64,000 nucleotides of DNA. It comes from Bidens hawaiensis (taxonomy: Eukaryota > Streptophyta > Magnoliopsida > Asterales > Asteraceae). The DNA is taken from the NCBI GenBank assembly GCA_021521415.1, contig JAIQDT010007306.1, positions 1 to 64,000 of the forward strand. The letters are read 5' to 3'. Position 1 is the first letter of the stretch. Every line of letters begins with the position of its first letter. Position numbers and translations under genes: made by a program. Under the pieces are notes generated by a model that was given only the letters and a program-made list of their open reading frames with translations, ran no database searches and had not been told where the DNA came from. Below, one piece after another: positions 10,820 through 23,353 of this stretch.

Positions 10820-11035
10820 TCTCAAAAATCTCTGTTTTCTTTCATAACACAAAACCTTCACAAATCCCATTAAAAAATTTGTATATGTGTATGTATGTGT
10901 GTGTGTGCGTGTGTCTGTGAGAGAGATGACCCCTGTTTGTCCGCTCCACGGTTTGCATAGACAAACCAACTTGCCAGATTAACTTTGGCTCCACAACCCA
11001 GCTCGTCCACCAGCCTTCCGTTTGCATACGCCACA
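10820..11035. repeat. Rest of 227-bp repeat copy 2 and a (TG)n microsatellite
   Basis: 10820-10878 completes the second tandem repeat copy begun at 8054. It is followed by an imperfect TATG/TG/GA microsatellite (about 10879-10926). No gene is seen. Confidence 0.65.
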
Positions 11036-11043
11036 TCCTCGGG

Positions 11044-11316
11044 TAGGGCTGTTCACGAGTCGAGCCAGAGTGGTTTTGAGCTCGGGCTCGAAACTAAACG
11101 ATGCAACTTAACTAGGCTCTAGCTCGATTTTAATGTTAAATGAGCTTAAGATTGAGCCAACGAACCGAGCCTGGGTCGATTTTGGCTCGGTTACAAAAAT
11201 GATCCAAATAAGCTTAAGATGTTTCAAATAAACTTTTTATAGCTAGTTTTATTCGAGCTTTTATCAAGCGAGCCACGAGTCCGACCTTCAAGCCTCGAGC
11301 TTTTTAAACAGCCCTG
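11044..11316. mobile_element. hAT-type MITE (273 bp)
   Basis: Termini are TAGGGCTGTT at the left and AACAGCCCTG at the right, inverted except for the outermost base. That T/C terminal difference is also found in the Ac element. Flanks TCCTCGGG (11036-11043) and TCCTCGAG (11317-11324) form an 8-bp target duplication with one mismatch, the hAT length. The interior is rich in GAGCTCG-like words and has no coding potential. Confidence 0.75.
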
Positions 11317-11324
11317 TCCTCGAG

Positions 11325-12218
11325 AACCTCGGGATGTTGTGCAAGTTGTGGGTGCTCATAATGGATATAGAATTAAAATTGTTTCTATTTTGTATTGAAT
11401 TTAATAAAATATGATTATATAGGTCAATATGATGACAGGAGATCCATTTTGAGAAGCAACCTTCAATACCTCCAAAATTGAAGCATTGTCAGCGAAGTAT
11501 GTGAATTCAAAATACACATTCTAAACAAAAGTATTACGTAATATAAAGAAGCTGAAATCTAAATTATCAAATTATACTGTTAAAAATGTCGTCAAGTATG
11601 TCTCTAATTATTGTACCATTTTCTAATAAATTATGTTTATGATGTATATATGGATCAATACTCGTGACATTTGAATATATGGATCAATTCGATGCCTTCT
11701 TTTATCATATCCTCTCACCTAAAACTATATAGAATTATAAAATAAACCTGGAAATATTGTGAGACGATTTAAGTCCGTATATATTTGAGAGCTCGATCTT
11801 ATTGTACATAAAAAAATACTTATAGTCGTCATTTATCTATATTTTATTATTCTATTATTCTTATCTATATATTAGGTAGAGAGTTCTTAGACATGTAATG
11901 TATTATGACAAAACCACAAAGTTATGATTGAACAAACTGAGAAAAACTAATATCATACTAGGAAAGTTATCTGATAAGTCAAAAACTTTGCCCCCTCAAA
12001 CGATATCCTCGCCTACGTGTCACTCTCTAAACGATCATTGCTATAGAGTTGATCTATAGCGACGACAAGTTGGCGCTAGCTGGTTGTCATGGCTCGTCGC
12101 TAAAGGGTTTAAGTTAATTTTCGTTTTATTTTTCAGGTTCATCGACATCAACAATAATAACAAGACTATAAATCGATGACTATTAATAATGACCAAACTG
12201 TAAAAGTACATAATTTCA
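11325..12218. other. Intergenic DNA with a possible CACTA-like remnant
   Basis: Mostly AT-rich and featureless. From about 11990 to 12110 it contains words such as TATAGCGACGACAAG and CGTCGCTAAAGGG, of the kind seen in plant CACTA-element interiors. Similar words reappear at 13440-13600 beyond two inserted elements. No CACTA terminus was found. Confidence 0.35.
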
Positions 12219-12221
12219 TTA

Positions 12222-12758
12222 AGGTTTATTGGATTTTAATAATCCCTATTGACTGGTGTTGGTCGGTAATAATCCCTATTCATTTTATCACCACTGGCGA
12301 TCCCAAATTTAAAAAAGTTGGCCCCCAATGGTCCGCCGTTAAAAATGACTCAACGGCGATATACTTTTTTCCGAATTTCAAACTAATGTTTTAGCGCTTT
12401 TGATCGGAAGGAGAATACGAGTCGATTGATGTAAAACTTAGCTCGAAACGGTGATTCAGACGACTTGATTTTTGTTAATTGTAAGTTCAAACACCCGAAT
12501 TGAAGCATTGTTTCATCGTTTTGGAGCACCGTTTAGAACAAAGTTTTACACCAATCGACTCGTATCCTCATTCCGATCAAAAGCCCTAAAATATTTGTTT
12601 GAAATTCGGAAAAATGTATAACGCCGTTAAGTCATTTTTAACGGCGGACCATTGGGGGCCAACTTTTTTAAATTTGGGACCGTCAGTAGTGATAAAATGA
12701 ATATAGATTATTATCGGTCAATACCAGTCAATAGAAATTATTAAAATCCAATAAACCT
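12222..12758. mobile_element. Foldback element with ~240-bp arms, TTA target duplication
   Basis: Left arm (12222 to about 12460) and right arm (about 12530 to 12758) are long inverted copies. Shared landmarks are AGGTTTATTGGATTTTAAT, GGTCCGCCGTTAAAAATGAC and GATCGGAA. TTA flanks it at 12219-12221 and 12759-12761, fitting a Tourist/Harbinger-type non-autonomous element. The arms differ at several percent of sites, so the copy is not recent. The single-stranded form would be one large hairpin. Confidence 0.75.
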
Positions 12759-12869
12759 TTAATTAATCTCAATATAGACATATTTTTAATGTTTTTAAAA
12801 TTCATCAACCAAACCAAACTAATTAAGAATGATCTTCTATTTCGTCACTTTGAAACTAAAGAAAAATAA

Positions 12870-13436
12870 GGGTATGTTTGGTTGGAGGTAATGGAATAAA
12901 GGAGGAATGAAATAGGAGAAGGAATGGAATTGACAAGGGAATGAAATTGATCATTACCATTTCTTTGTCTTGTTTGGTTAACCTATAGGAATGAAATCAA
13001 TTATTAATTTTTATTGTTTGGTATCCAAAAAAATTGGTGAAGTGAAATAAAAATAATAAAAACACTCATATCTCAAAATACTTTCTAACCCAAAAAAAAA
13101 AATCCCTACAGTGGCGACGGTGGTAGCTCCGGCGACGAAAATGATGGTGGCGGTGGCGACAGTGGTGGCGGCGGTGGTGGTGTCGGCGGAGTTGTTGGTG
13201 GTGCCGATGGTAGTGGTGGTGGTGGTTGTTAAGTGGTGGTGTTGTTGAGGAAACGTATGGTGAATGAGGAATGAAATAAAAAAAAAGAATGTGGTGGGAA
13301 GAAATGGTTTTGATGGAATGGGATTCCATGTGTAATGGATGATTCCATTCTATTGAGCAACCAAACACCACTTTTTTCATTCCCACGTAATGAATCATTC
13401 CATTCCTACTGTCATTCCTGCATACCAAACGCTACC
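12870..13436. mobile_element. Tourist-like MITE (567 bp) with GGT/GGC trinucleotide core
   Basis: Ends are GGGTATGTTTGG and, complemented, GGTAGCGTTTGG; TAA flanks it at 12867-12869 and 13437-13439. GGGNNNGTTTGG-like termini with TWA duplications suit Tourist elements. The centre (13110-13245) is a GGT/GGC/GAC trinucleotide-rich tract. The arms repeat GGAATGGAAT-like words. The His/Arg-rich open frame across the core is a by-product of the tract. Confidence 0.65.
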
Positions 13437-13439
13437 TAA

Positions 13440-14907
13440 ATGTATTTAGTGACAACAGGTCGTCAGTATAGGGTTTTCACACGGTGCCCAATATTTTTAC
13501 CACTCCTGCCTAACATATTGCTATGGCTTGTGGTCGCTATAGGGTGGCCAGAAACAAAAGGCTAACATAACCTATAGTGTCGTCATATAGGTTTCGCTGT
13601 GTGATGTAAGATTTCTTGTGAGGTAAAACTTGGGCATAGTAAAACCCAAGCGTTGCTAGTTCTGGGCATTACGACGGTGAATCGATGCGAATCTTCTTGG
13701 CTTTTATTAGGTTCGTTATGATTCCAGAAAGAAAATAAAAAATAAATCAAAATTAGGGTGACGCTATCTACTGTTGTCCGCCACTTGAACCAATAGCAGC
13801 CTTGCGTCATAAAATTTCACATTTATTATAGTAATAATTGACTGCATAAAGCCTCCGAAACGGATTATATAGTTAAATTGTAAGTTTTAAAAGTTTTGAA
13901 AGTTGTTAATGTTTATCACTTGTATATAAGAATCGGGCTTGTAATTAGCTGAGCAACAAGTTCTTTTCAATCAGATTTTCATTCCTTATATTGCTCTCAT
14001 CTTCTTCAAAAATCATCTTTTTTGATCCCTAAAGTTCATTAAATAATCATGGCAGCCCAAGCTAATACTGGCGTACTGCTAATAGTGTAGTTGATGCATC
14101 TAGTTCATGTTTTCTTCGCTCCTTTGATGATCTTAGGATGATTCTTGTATCCTCTTTTGACGAGACTAGATTTGGATCGTGGAAAAAAACAATATTGATT
14201 GTTGTCTGCAAAGAATGCTTTTATAAATGGTGACCTCAATGTTTCCACAAATCCTATTCATCGTAACTTGGGGCAAATAGATTCCGATTAATAAAAAGAT
14301 TATCACACCTGGGGGTACAAGTTTAGAAAGACAATGTATACCCTAGTTAATATACATAATTGAAAAGTTACACAGACATAACTTTGTTCAATAGTTTGTT
14401 AAGCAAATAGTCGCACTAAAGAATCTGATCGAGTTACTTAACGATACGAAACCAAATAGGGACTCGTACTAGGGTGTTGTTTAGACAATTACAAACATAT
14501 GCTGCGTAAATTCACTTAACCTCGTTATTATAAATTAATGATTAAAAAACAATCACTTACATCTCATAAATATAAATCTAGATAAGATATGTTGTCTTCC
14601 AAACCTTAAATTATCAAACACAGATGATAAAACTACGTTGAATACATATTGCTACCACAAAGTCTACTCCGTTTATGATCACAACAAAATTTTAGTCAAT
14701 AATAACAATAATAGAGTATTATATTAAGAGCAAACACATGGATATTCGGGATCTCCCTAATAAATGGATCGCTCTTCCGCTTGAAAAAAAAACATAGCGT
14801 GGTGGCCCGGCCAACCCACACACCTAGGAGAAAACCCACAACTGATACGGAAAGTCATGGACCTATGAATGAACCAATTGTCTTCAAGATTTTATATATA
14901 CTTACAA
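13440..14907. other. Intergenic DNA with faint repeat remnants
   Basis: 13440-13600 carries GTCGTC/GTCGCTATAGG words like those near 12050. Around 14040-14300 there is a broken coding-like stretch after an ATGGCAGCCCAAGC start that resembles a decayed retroelement leader and gag, but no domain could be confirmed. The rest is AT-rich without features. Confidence 0.4.
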
Positions 14908-16023
14908 GGGTTAGGTTATAATAGAAAATATAATTTTTGTAGAAAGAATAAGAAGTAATTTTGTCCGTTGATTTTGAGTATGGAGGGTTGAGATTAGTTT
15001 ATGGATGAAATTATGTGTTATTTAAGAGGAAGTGTATAATAGGAAAAACACATTTGTTAACTTTCTCTTTTCACATGCAAGGCACATGTCCATTACCCTC
15101 ATCGTTTTAAAATGTCAATAATTTTTTTAATATATCATTTATAAAAAAAAAAGAAAATCATCATAATAACGAGGATTTTTTTTATCTTTAATATGAGTAC
15201 CATATTGTAATAAAAAAAATAAAAAGACAAACTAGCGGGTTTTTTATACATTGTGTTATAAGTTTTTGTTATTGTATTTTACCAAATTGTGTTTTTACAT
15301 AGCGTTTTTTTGATAAAAACACAATTGTGTTTTAAGATAGTGATATTTCATTATTGTGTTTTAATCAATTTTATAATGTTTTTTGTTTTTAGTCCATTGT
15401 GTTTTAGTCAATTGTGTTTTAAGAAAATGATTTCCATTGTGTTTTTCAAATTCTGGTTATCTTCTCTCATACCACACACCTATCTCAAACCTCATGAACA
15501 CCACTAGACATAGCCACTATCGTTTCACCACCAACCCACCATTCCACCATTCAACACCACCGTCATCGCTACAGGTCAACGCCGGCGATTACGTTTTTCC
15601 AGCAGCGGAACCACCATCAAAACAACTGGAGCTCGTTGCATGTCTCTTTTCCGAGGAGCATGAGGCGGATAAAGATGGTGGATATTAGTGGTTGGTGCGG
15701 AGAGCGAGAGGTGGGTGTGGTGGTGGTTGGGTGCGTTTTTCCGGCGACAATGTCCGTTTTTCCGGCGAGCGGAATTGCGACGATGGTTGTGTGCATTTTT
15801 CCAGCGAGTAGGACGTTGGTGCGAGCGGCGATGGCGAAACACATGGTGGTGGTGGCGGCGACAGACAGTTGAGTGGTGGCTGTGGATGGTGGTGTTTTGT
15901 TGATATTTGGGTTTTTGGTATGTAGGAGGTTGAAGAAGATTCAAGTGGGTTTTTAAGATATAAGTAATTGACCAAAATGCCTTCTTTCCTAAGAAAACAA
16001 AATTTCTTATTTCAATCTAACCC
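14908..16023. mobile_element. Probable terminal-inverted-repeat element (MULE-like?)
   Basis: The left end GGGTTAGGTTATAATAG resembles the complement of the right end (GGGTTAGATTGAAATAA), and the next ~50 bp of both arms stay alignable. The interior 15580-15870 is GC-rich with repeated TTTTCCGGCGA words, unlike the AT-rich surroundings, as seen in MULEs that carry captured gene pieces. No clean target duplication was found, so boundaries and class are uncertain. Confidence 0.35.
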
Positions 16024-16619
16024 TATAGTATATAATTCTTCATTAACATTATAAACTAAATGTTAAAACTTGCCTTTTCTTTTTTGTCGTCTCGATCTCG
16101 GGCACAGCAAGCCGTTCGACCCCGAGTTTGAGGAACCTCGTTCTCTTACTTTTAATTCCCACCAACTTCTCCTTCGTGTCTTGTTGTCACGTTGCCCATC
16201 ATTCGAGCATGAGCCCACATGATTTAATTTTAGCCCAATGCTTTTTTTTGTCCTTTAAACCAACCTTGAGCCCATCTGTATGTAAGCCCATTTGTTATAG
16301 AAATGCTTTCTGTGAAACAAAATCATTTTAGTATATACCTTCAGCAAATGGATACGTTTAAACAAAGAAGGTCATGATTTAGATTAAGTAATTTAATTTA
16401 TATTAACGTATATCTAACATTAAAATTTAAACTTTAATCACTGTTTATATTAAAGCTTAGTTGCATTATTTATGCTCGTTTTCTTCACTACGAATAAAAC
16501 GAAATATATTTGTAATAATATTAATGCATTAGTAAATAGTTAATATGAAATAAAGTGTATTCAAATTGCACCTATTAATGTGGTTATCTAGAGACATTAA
16601 TGTTCAAACTGCTCTCAAC
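16024..16619. other. Intergenic DNA, nothing recognised
   Basis: AT-rich with no recognisable coding, RNA or repeat boundary. Confidence 0.5.
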
Positions 16620-18017
16620 TCTAGATTGAATTGAGCAATCGATGTGTTCAAGCATATGAAGCCAAATTGTACGAGCTGCGAAAGAATCTTTGTGAAATAA
16701 CGCAAGGGGATGATGAGTATAATGCAATTGGGATGAACTCAATACTTCCTAGTTCCTGCTTGTACCTATGGTGCATCTTGTGATTAGCAAAACAATAATA
16801 CAAATTCTTGGCTGGGCTAAGTTTTGCTTATTATTCAATTAAAGATAGCGTGTTGATGATGAGTCTCTTCTTCATTTATTCAAACTTATACTTTTCTCAT
16901 TCAATTCACTCTAATGTTTACATGTCATCTGACTCTACGAATGAATATTCATTCTTCAATTTTTTGTATTTCCATAATATGAATATTCATTCTTCAATTA
17001 AATAAAAAAAATAGTAAATATGAGAATAAGAGGTTTATGGTTTGAACTAATTGTAAGAAGACATGGCATATATCTAGCACATGTAATAGAATCATCGGCT
17101 TTTCAAAATAGTATAATTTTACCAAGCCTAAACGATTTGCTGCAAATGCTCTGGTTGACGATAAAGATCCAATTTCACAAAGCAGTGATATTTTCTCACA
17201 ACATTTCATACGAAAGTCTGTTTAACTACATATCAATATAATGTTCTGTTTCAGTTGTTGCATAAGACTAATATTGAACAAGCCTATTAGTTGTGCAAAC
17301 TTTGCAGGGGTTGTAACTCTTCACAGGTTCCCATTAAATGGATCATAGACACATGTGCAAGCGATCATATGTGTCATAATGAAAGTATATTTTCTAATAC
17401 TTGATTGCTTAAAAAACTAGCTTACATTATCATTTCGAGTGGTCAATACTCACAATAGTCTCCAAGTCACTTTCCAATTCTCAAGTGCTAATATTTTACT
17501 TGTACCAAAACTCAAACACAACCTTCAGTCAAGCCTGGAACAGTCCAAATCAATTTCCAATTCTCATATACTACTATTTTACCTGTACCTCAACTCAAAC
17601 AAAACCTTTTATATGTTCCTGGACTATGCAGAGGCACTAAAGGGATTGTTTCAATTTCTGATACCTTTTATCTGTTCCTTTAATAATAAGGTTGCTAGTT
17701 CTTGATGGGTTTATCAAAGGCTTGCATCTTCTTCATTTAAATAAACTGTTTTCCATTGAATTTGTCCAAAATCCACAAATCATTATATTTTGGTTATTTA
17801 CCTTTGTATAAACTCACACAATTGAATGTTCTTTCTAATCACATTGATCAACTTGACCATTCTAAAATACGCCAAAAGGCTAGACACCATCGGCTACACT
17901 CTCCTAACAGTCATAGACAAACTCCATAGATTTTTAACTTAATTGACATATGGGGTCTTACAAAGGACTGTTACTTATGATGGGTATAGATATAATCTTA
18001 TAGCACATGACTATAAT
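16620..18017 (+). pseudogene. Old Copia element D, left part (gag, protease, integrase remnants)
   Basis: A decayed plus-strand Copia. A gag-like stretch at about 16640-16730 reads AYEAKLYELRKNLCEITQ. Protease is recognisable near 17345 as WIIDTCASDHM, with the active-site triplet DTG changed to DTC. The pre-integrase zinc region and integrase start lie at 17860-18017 (KARHHRLHSPNSHR, then LIDIWG and YDGYRYNLIAHDYN). Multiple stops and frameshifts separate the pieces. Copia C is inserted at 18018 inside the integrase, and the same sentence continues at 23827. No LTRs of this older element were recognised. Confidence 0.65.
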
Positions 18018-18483
18018 TGTTAAAAGGTTGGTTATAAGGCTTCATACAATTCAATATTTAGATAATAATATTTTCTTGGTTTTATTCGTGTATGTGTTTG
18101 TTGTTTAAACGAACTGATGGATATACTGCTGGGCTTGGAGTTCTGCTGGGCTTGGAGTTAACTGGGCTTGGAGTTATGGCCCATTATTGGCCTATCTGAT
18201 GTTATGGTTACATAAGGATTGATCAGGTGATATTGGAGGAGATACGTTTTCATATTTTTTCCACGGTCTCTCTTGTTTTCTCTCTGATTAAACATCTACT
18301 TCATTGGTAATTAGATCTGTTCTCTTGAGAGTTTTGTAGCTTCGTTAAGATCATTATGATGATCTAAGTTTGTGTAGTTGGTTCAATCGGTGGTGTAAAA
18401 CTTTCTGTTAATAAAGTTCGTTTAAATCTTTGTTGATTGTTCTGATTTGCTATCAATTCAAGAAGGAGATATTGTTTGTGACA
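18018..18483 (+). repeat. 5' LTR of Copia C
   Basis: 466 bp, TGTTAAAAGG ... TTTGTGACA. It contains a triplicated CTGGGCTTGGAGTT motif near 18127-18180, which has a different copy number in the 3' LTR. Confidence 0.93.
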
Positions 18484-18495
18484 TGGTATCAGAGC
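18484..18495 (+). promoter_or_regulatory. Primer-binding site of Copia C (initiator Met tRNA)
   Basis: TGGTATCAGAGC, complementary to the 3' end of plant initiator methionine tRNA, immediately after the LTR. This is where minus-strand DNA synthesis starts. Confidence 0.92.
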
Positions 18496-18982
18496 ATTAA
18501 GGGTTGCTCTTCCACTTGAATTTGTTTCGGGTGTTATTTAGGGTTTTCAAATCTGAAGCCCTAAACGGTACGTTATTGGTTCTTTCTTGGTCGACTTGTT
18601 CTCATCGATCTGATTACAGCTACTGAAGGAGAGGCGCCTCTTGTAGCGAGATTTTTTCACGACTTTCTTTACAGCAACTAATTTGGTGAGATCGTTTCTT
18701 ACTATTTGGATTCAGTTTGTTGTTAGGGCTGCATTAGGCATTTCTTGTTGATGCCAGAAGATTAATGCCTGGTTTTGATTTGTGCATTAGGCATATTAGG
18801 AATAAATGTGCATCATTGTTTGGTAGTATAATCTTTGTGTGATTGCATATACAAAACTGATTAATCCTTGATCTACCATCATTGAATGGTGTGAATACCC
18901 GGCTCTGATCAGTTTTTGTTTTCTGTGCGTGTGCTTATTTGATCATCTTTTTCAGTCATAGTTGCTTGATAAAATCGTGATA

Positions 18983-20209
18983 ATGGGTGATGAGAATGAT
19001 AGTGATACTCTAATATGCAAGTTAGATGTTAGTAACCCTTTATATCTTCATGCAAGTGATTGTAATACTCTAACTTTGATAAATTTTAAACTAAAAGGGA
19101 CTGAAAATTACTCTATGTGGGCTAATGCTATGAAACTAGCTTTACAAGTTAAAAACAAGTTAGGGTTTGTGAATGGAACTTGTGAAAAACCGAATGAGAA
19201 TGAGGTTCTAAAAAATCGGCGGGAAAGGTGTAATTCTATTGTGTTAACTTGGATTCTAAATTCTATGAGTGAAGAGTTGTATGTTGGTCAGGTTTATTCC
19301 AAACTTGCATCTGAAGTTTGGCAAGACTTGAGGGAAACTTATGAAAAAATAGATGGTTCAGTAGTTTTTAATATGTATCAAAAAATAAATCTATTAAGTC
19401 AAAATGGTTCAACTGTTTCTGAATATTATCACAAACTTAATTCTTTATGGAAACAATTTGATACAATGGTGCAATTACCCTCATGTTCTTGTCAAGCCTC
19501 TAAAGGGTTTAATGATTTTAACACACTTACAAAATTGATGCAGTTTCTTATGGGTCTAGATGATGTTTATCAACCCGTTAGGACAAATTTGTTAACTCGT
19601 GAACCACTTCCTAGTGTAAAAGTTGCATATTCAATCATTTCTAGAGAGGAATCACATAGGAATTCAAACCTTAGTTCCAAAACTCAAGGTCAAAATGTAG
19701 GATTTGTGTCTAAAGTAAATCAGTATGATTATAAAAGTAAGTTTGTTCGTGGACCAAATCCAAACCTTAAGTGTTTACACTGTAATAAAATTGGACACAC
19801 TATTGAAAGGTGTTTTGAAATTGTTGGATATCCCCAAGGTCCTAGGCCTAAAGGATATCAAAAATCTGTTACCTCAAATAATGGTATTACTAGTAAAAGT
19901 GGTCCTTCTTCTAACTCTACTTCTAGTTCTCTTACACCTGATCAAGTGAGCAGGTTGTTGGGACTTTTAAATGGTAAAAATGAAGAGGGACATCATGGAG
20001 GAAACTGTGGAGGTAATAATGTTTGTTGTTTTTCAAAAAATATTTTCTATTTTAGTAGTTTAAATTCAAATAATTCTAATTCTGGTTGGGTAATAGATTC
20101 TGGTGCAAATCAACATATGGTTATGAGTGATAGGTGGTTAATTGACCCAATAGATGTTTCAGAATTCAATATTGTGTTAAACATCCTAATGGGTCAAATG
20201 CTTATGTAA
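18983..20209 (+). pseudogene. Copia C gag and start of protease (one frameshift)
   Basis: The likely start is the ATG at 18983 (MGDENDSDTLICK). The N-terminal part is the plant Copia gag domain (NPLYLHASD, TENYSMWANAMKLAL, KNKLGFVNGTC). A CCHC zinc knuckle, CLHCNKIGHTIERC, lies near residue 275 and a Ser/Asn-rich linker follows. The protease active site WVIDSGANQHM is present. A 1-base shift near 20175 ends this frame early; the expected continuation (HPNGSNAYVTKIGN) is in the next frame. In a working element gag and pol form one polyprotein. Confidence 0.9.
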
Positions 20210-23200
20210 CTAAGATTGGTAATATAAAACTTTGTGATGAAGTAATTCTACAAGATGTGTTTGTTGTTCTTGAGTATTGTGTTAATCTGTTGTCTGTCTA
20301 CAAGTTGACTAGTAATAATAAATTGGATGTTATCTTTAATTCAAGTAACTGCCTTCTTCAGGACTCAACCACAAAGAGAACCCTGGTGACTGGTAGTCAA
20401 ATTGATGGTCTATATTTATGTGGTGATAACTCTAAGAACTTTAAGGTGTGTTTTAATGGTATTGATAAATCTAGTATTTGGCATACTAGACTAGGCCATC
20501 CTGCTAGTCAAGTTTTAGAAGCTCTTAAAAGTGATTGAATATTAAAACTGTTAACCATAATTTGCCTTGTGATGTGTGTCACAAAGCAAAACAACATAGA
20601 GAACCATTTCCTTTAAGTGATCATAAGTCTAGTTATATAGGGGAATTGGTTCATCTTGATACTTGGGGCCCATATAGGGTGAAGAGTAAAGAAGGTTATA
20701 GGTATTTCCTAACAGTTGTTGATGATTTCTCTCGAGCTATTTGGGTGTATTTAGTTAAAGATAAAACAGAAGTGTTTTATAACATTGAAACTTTTGTTAA
20801 TATGGTTAAAACACAATTTGAAGTTTCTGTTAAAAAATTTAGGAGTGATAATGGAACTGAGTTCCTTAACACTAGTGTTCAAAATTTTTTTAGACAAAAT
20901 GGAATTATTCATCAAACTACATGTGTTCATACACCACAACAGAATGGTATAGCTGAGAGAAAGCATAGACATTTGTTAAATGTTGCAAGGTCACTTTTAT
21001 TTGAAGGAGGCGTTCCTCTTAATTTTTGGCCTGAGTGTATATTAACTGCTACTTATTTGATAAACAGGACTTCGACCTCTGTGTTAAATGGTAAGACTCC
21101 TTATGAACAGTTGTTTGGTTTTAGACCCTCTCTTAAGCACTTGAGAAACTTTGGTTGTTTATGTTATAATACTATTTTAAATAATACAAATAAATTTGAA
21201 AAAATAGCTGAGAAATGTATTTTTATAGGATATTCTTTTAATAAAAAGGGTTATAAGTTATGGAGTTTAGAGTCAAAACAAGTTTTGTATTCAAGAGATG
21301 TAAAGTTTTACGAAACTGTATACCCTTTTAAAGATAGTTCTTTACTAAAAGATATTGATTTTAATACAAATATTTTTGTTAACCATCTTAATTTTTTTGA
21401 TTTGTATGATGACATTGGGCCAAGTTTTCCGAAAAGTGCTAATACTCCCAATGATGAAGAGAGGTCTGGATCACAAATTAGGATTGTTGATCAGCAACCT
21501 AGAGTTGCCCCTGATAACTTAGGATCTTCGGTTAATGAGGAACCAAGGACTGAGGTAGGTAGCTCTAGTGGGGTAGATCTAAATCTTATACATGTTGAAA
21601 ATACAAACTTATCTGAGGGAAATCATGACCCTAGTGAACCAATTAACCAAACAACTGTTAGAAAGTCCACAAGGAGTTCTAATTTACCTAAAAGGTTAGA
21701 AGATTATATGATAGAAGAGAGGGTTAGATATGGTTTGGAAAAGGTTGTTAACTATTCTAATTTGTCCAAAGAAAATTTTTGTTTCGTGTCTTCTTTAAAC
21801 AAAAGTGTGGAACCTAAGTTGTTTAAAGAGGCAATTGGGGATAAGAATTGGGTTGATGCCATGAATAATGAAATGGAGGCATTACTTAGAAATAATACTT
21901 GGGAATTGGTTGACTTACCGAGTGATAGGAAACCCATTGGTTGTAAATGGGTATATAAAATAAAGTATAGGTCAACAGGAGAAATAGATAGATATAAAGC
22001 TAGATTGGTAGCTAAAGGTTTTAATCAAAGAGAAGGAATTGATTTTGATGAGACCTTCTCACCGGTTGTAAAAATGGTACTGTTAGATGCGTGTTAAATC
22101 TTGCTGTTAATAATGATTGGCCATTATTTCAACTAGATATAAATAATGCTTTTTTGTATGGTGAATTAAACGAGGAGGTTTATATGAAACTGCCTGAGGG
22201 TTATTTTTCTAAAGATGAAATTAAAGTATGTAAACTTAAAAAGTCTTTATATGGTTTAAAACAAGCACCTAGAATGTGGAATGAAAAGCTTGTGGGTGTC
22301 TTGTTAGAAATTGGTTTTGTGCAAAGTAAAAGTGATTATTCTATGTTTATTCTAAGTAATGAAAGTGTGCTAGTTGTCTTACTTGTGTATGTTGATGACA
22401 TTGTCATCACTGGTAATTGTTTAATTACAGTTGAGTCTGTGAAAACCTTGTTAAAATCCAAGTTTATGATTAAGGACTTAGGTTTATTAAAATATTTTCT
22501 TGGTATTGAGGTGTTTAGGTCTGACAAAGGTGTTTGTCTATCACAAAGAAAGTATTGTTTAGAATTGTTGGCTGAGTATGGACTTACTGGGTCAAAACCA
22601 GTCAGTGTGCCTATTGAACATAGTCATTCTGTGAATTTGCTGTGTAAAAATAATGATGTTGAGTTAAAAAATATAACAAATTATCAAAAACTAGTTGGGA
22701 AGCTCATTTACTTGTCACACACTAGGCCAGACATTTCATATTCTGTTCAATTTCTTAGTCAATATATGCATAAGCCTACACAGGCTCACTTGAGTATTGC
22801 ACTTAGGCTGCTGAGGTATTTGAAACAAAGTCCTGGTTCTGGTGTGATGATAAGTAAAAGGGATTTGTCAAAAATAACTGTCTTTGCTGATTCAGACTGG
22901 GCTAAGTGTTTGGATAGCAGAAAGTCTGTGACTGGGCTGTGTGTATTTGTGGGAAGTTCTTTGGTTGTTTGGAGAAGTAAAAAACAAAGCACAATATCCA
23001 GATCTTCAGCAGAGGCTGAATATCGGGCTATGTGTGCTGCATTAAGCGAGATTATTTGGATATCAAATTTGATGAAAGAGTTGCATGTGAATGTTGAGTT
23101 GCCTGTGAAGCTGTATTGTGACAACTCGGCAGCTATTTCAATTAGTGAAAATCCTGTGTTTCATGGTCGTACCAAACATTTTGAAGTTGATTTGTTTTAT

Positions 23201-23350
23201 CTAAGAGAGAAGATTGCTTCTGGTATGATTAAGGTTCTGAAAACCAAGTCTAAAGATCAACTGGCTGACATTTTCACTAAAGGTTTGTTTCCTAACTCTC
23301 ATAATAATATATGCAGTCGGTTGGGCATGTTTGATGTTTTCAAATATTGA
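20176..23350 (+). pseudogene. Copia C pol: protease end, integrase, reverse transcriptase, RNase H (two frameshifts)
   Basis: Order of parts: end of protease (LLSVYKLT), pre-integrase motif IWHTRLGHP with CDVCHKAKQ, integrase with LDTWGP (Asp), FRSDNGTEF (Asp) and NGIAERKH (Glu), then reverse transcriptase (GCKWVYKIK, QLDINNAFLYGEL, YGLKQAPRMW, VYVDDIVITG) and RNase H (DSDWAKC, SSAEAEYRAM, DQLADIFTKGL). Single-base losses near 20536 (after LKSD) and near 22075 (after SPVVKMV) break it into three frames. All catalytic residues are retained, so the coding capacity was lost only recently. Confidence 0.93.
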
Positions 23351-23353
23351 ATT

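Noticed and set aside
13066..13428. His/Arg-rich 120-aa minus-strand frame
   Set aside because: Arises from GGT/GGC trinucleotide tracts inside a Tourist-like MITE; composition is low-complexity.
14040..14300. Possible retroelement leader and gag start
   Set aside because: Too decayed to assign a domain or LTR; noted only as a faint remnant.
15576..15975. Overlapping frames on both strands in a GC-rich patch
   Set aside because: Four mutually overlapping frames with biased His/Pro/Trp content show this is a composition effect, not a gene.
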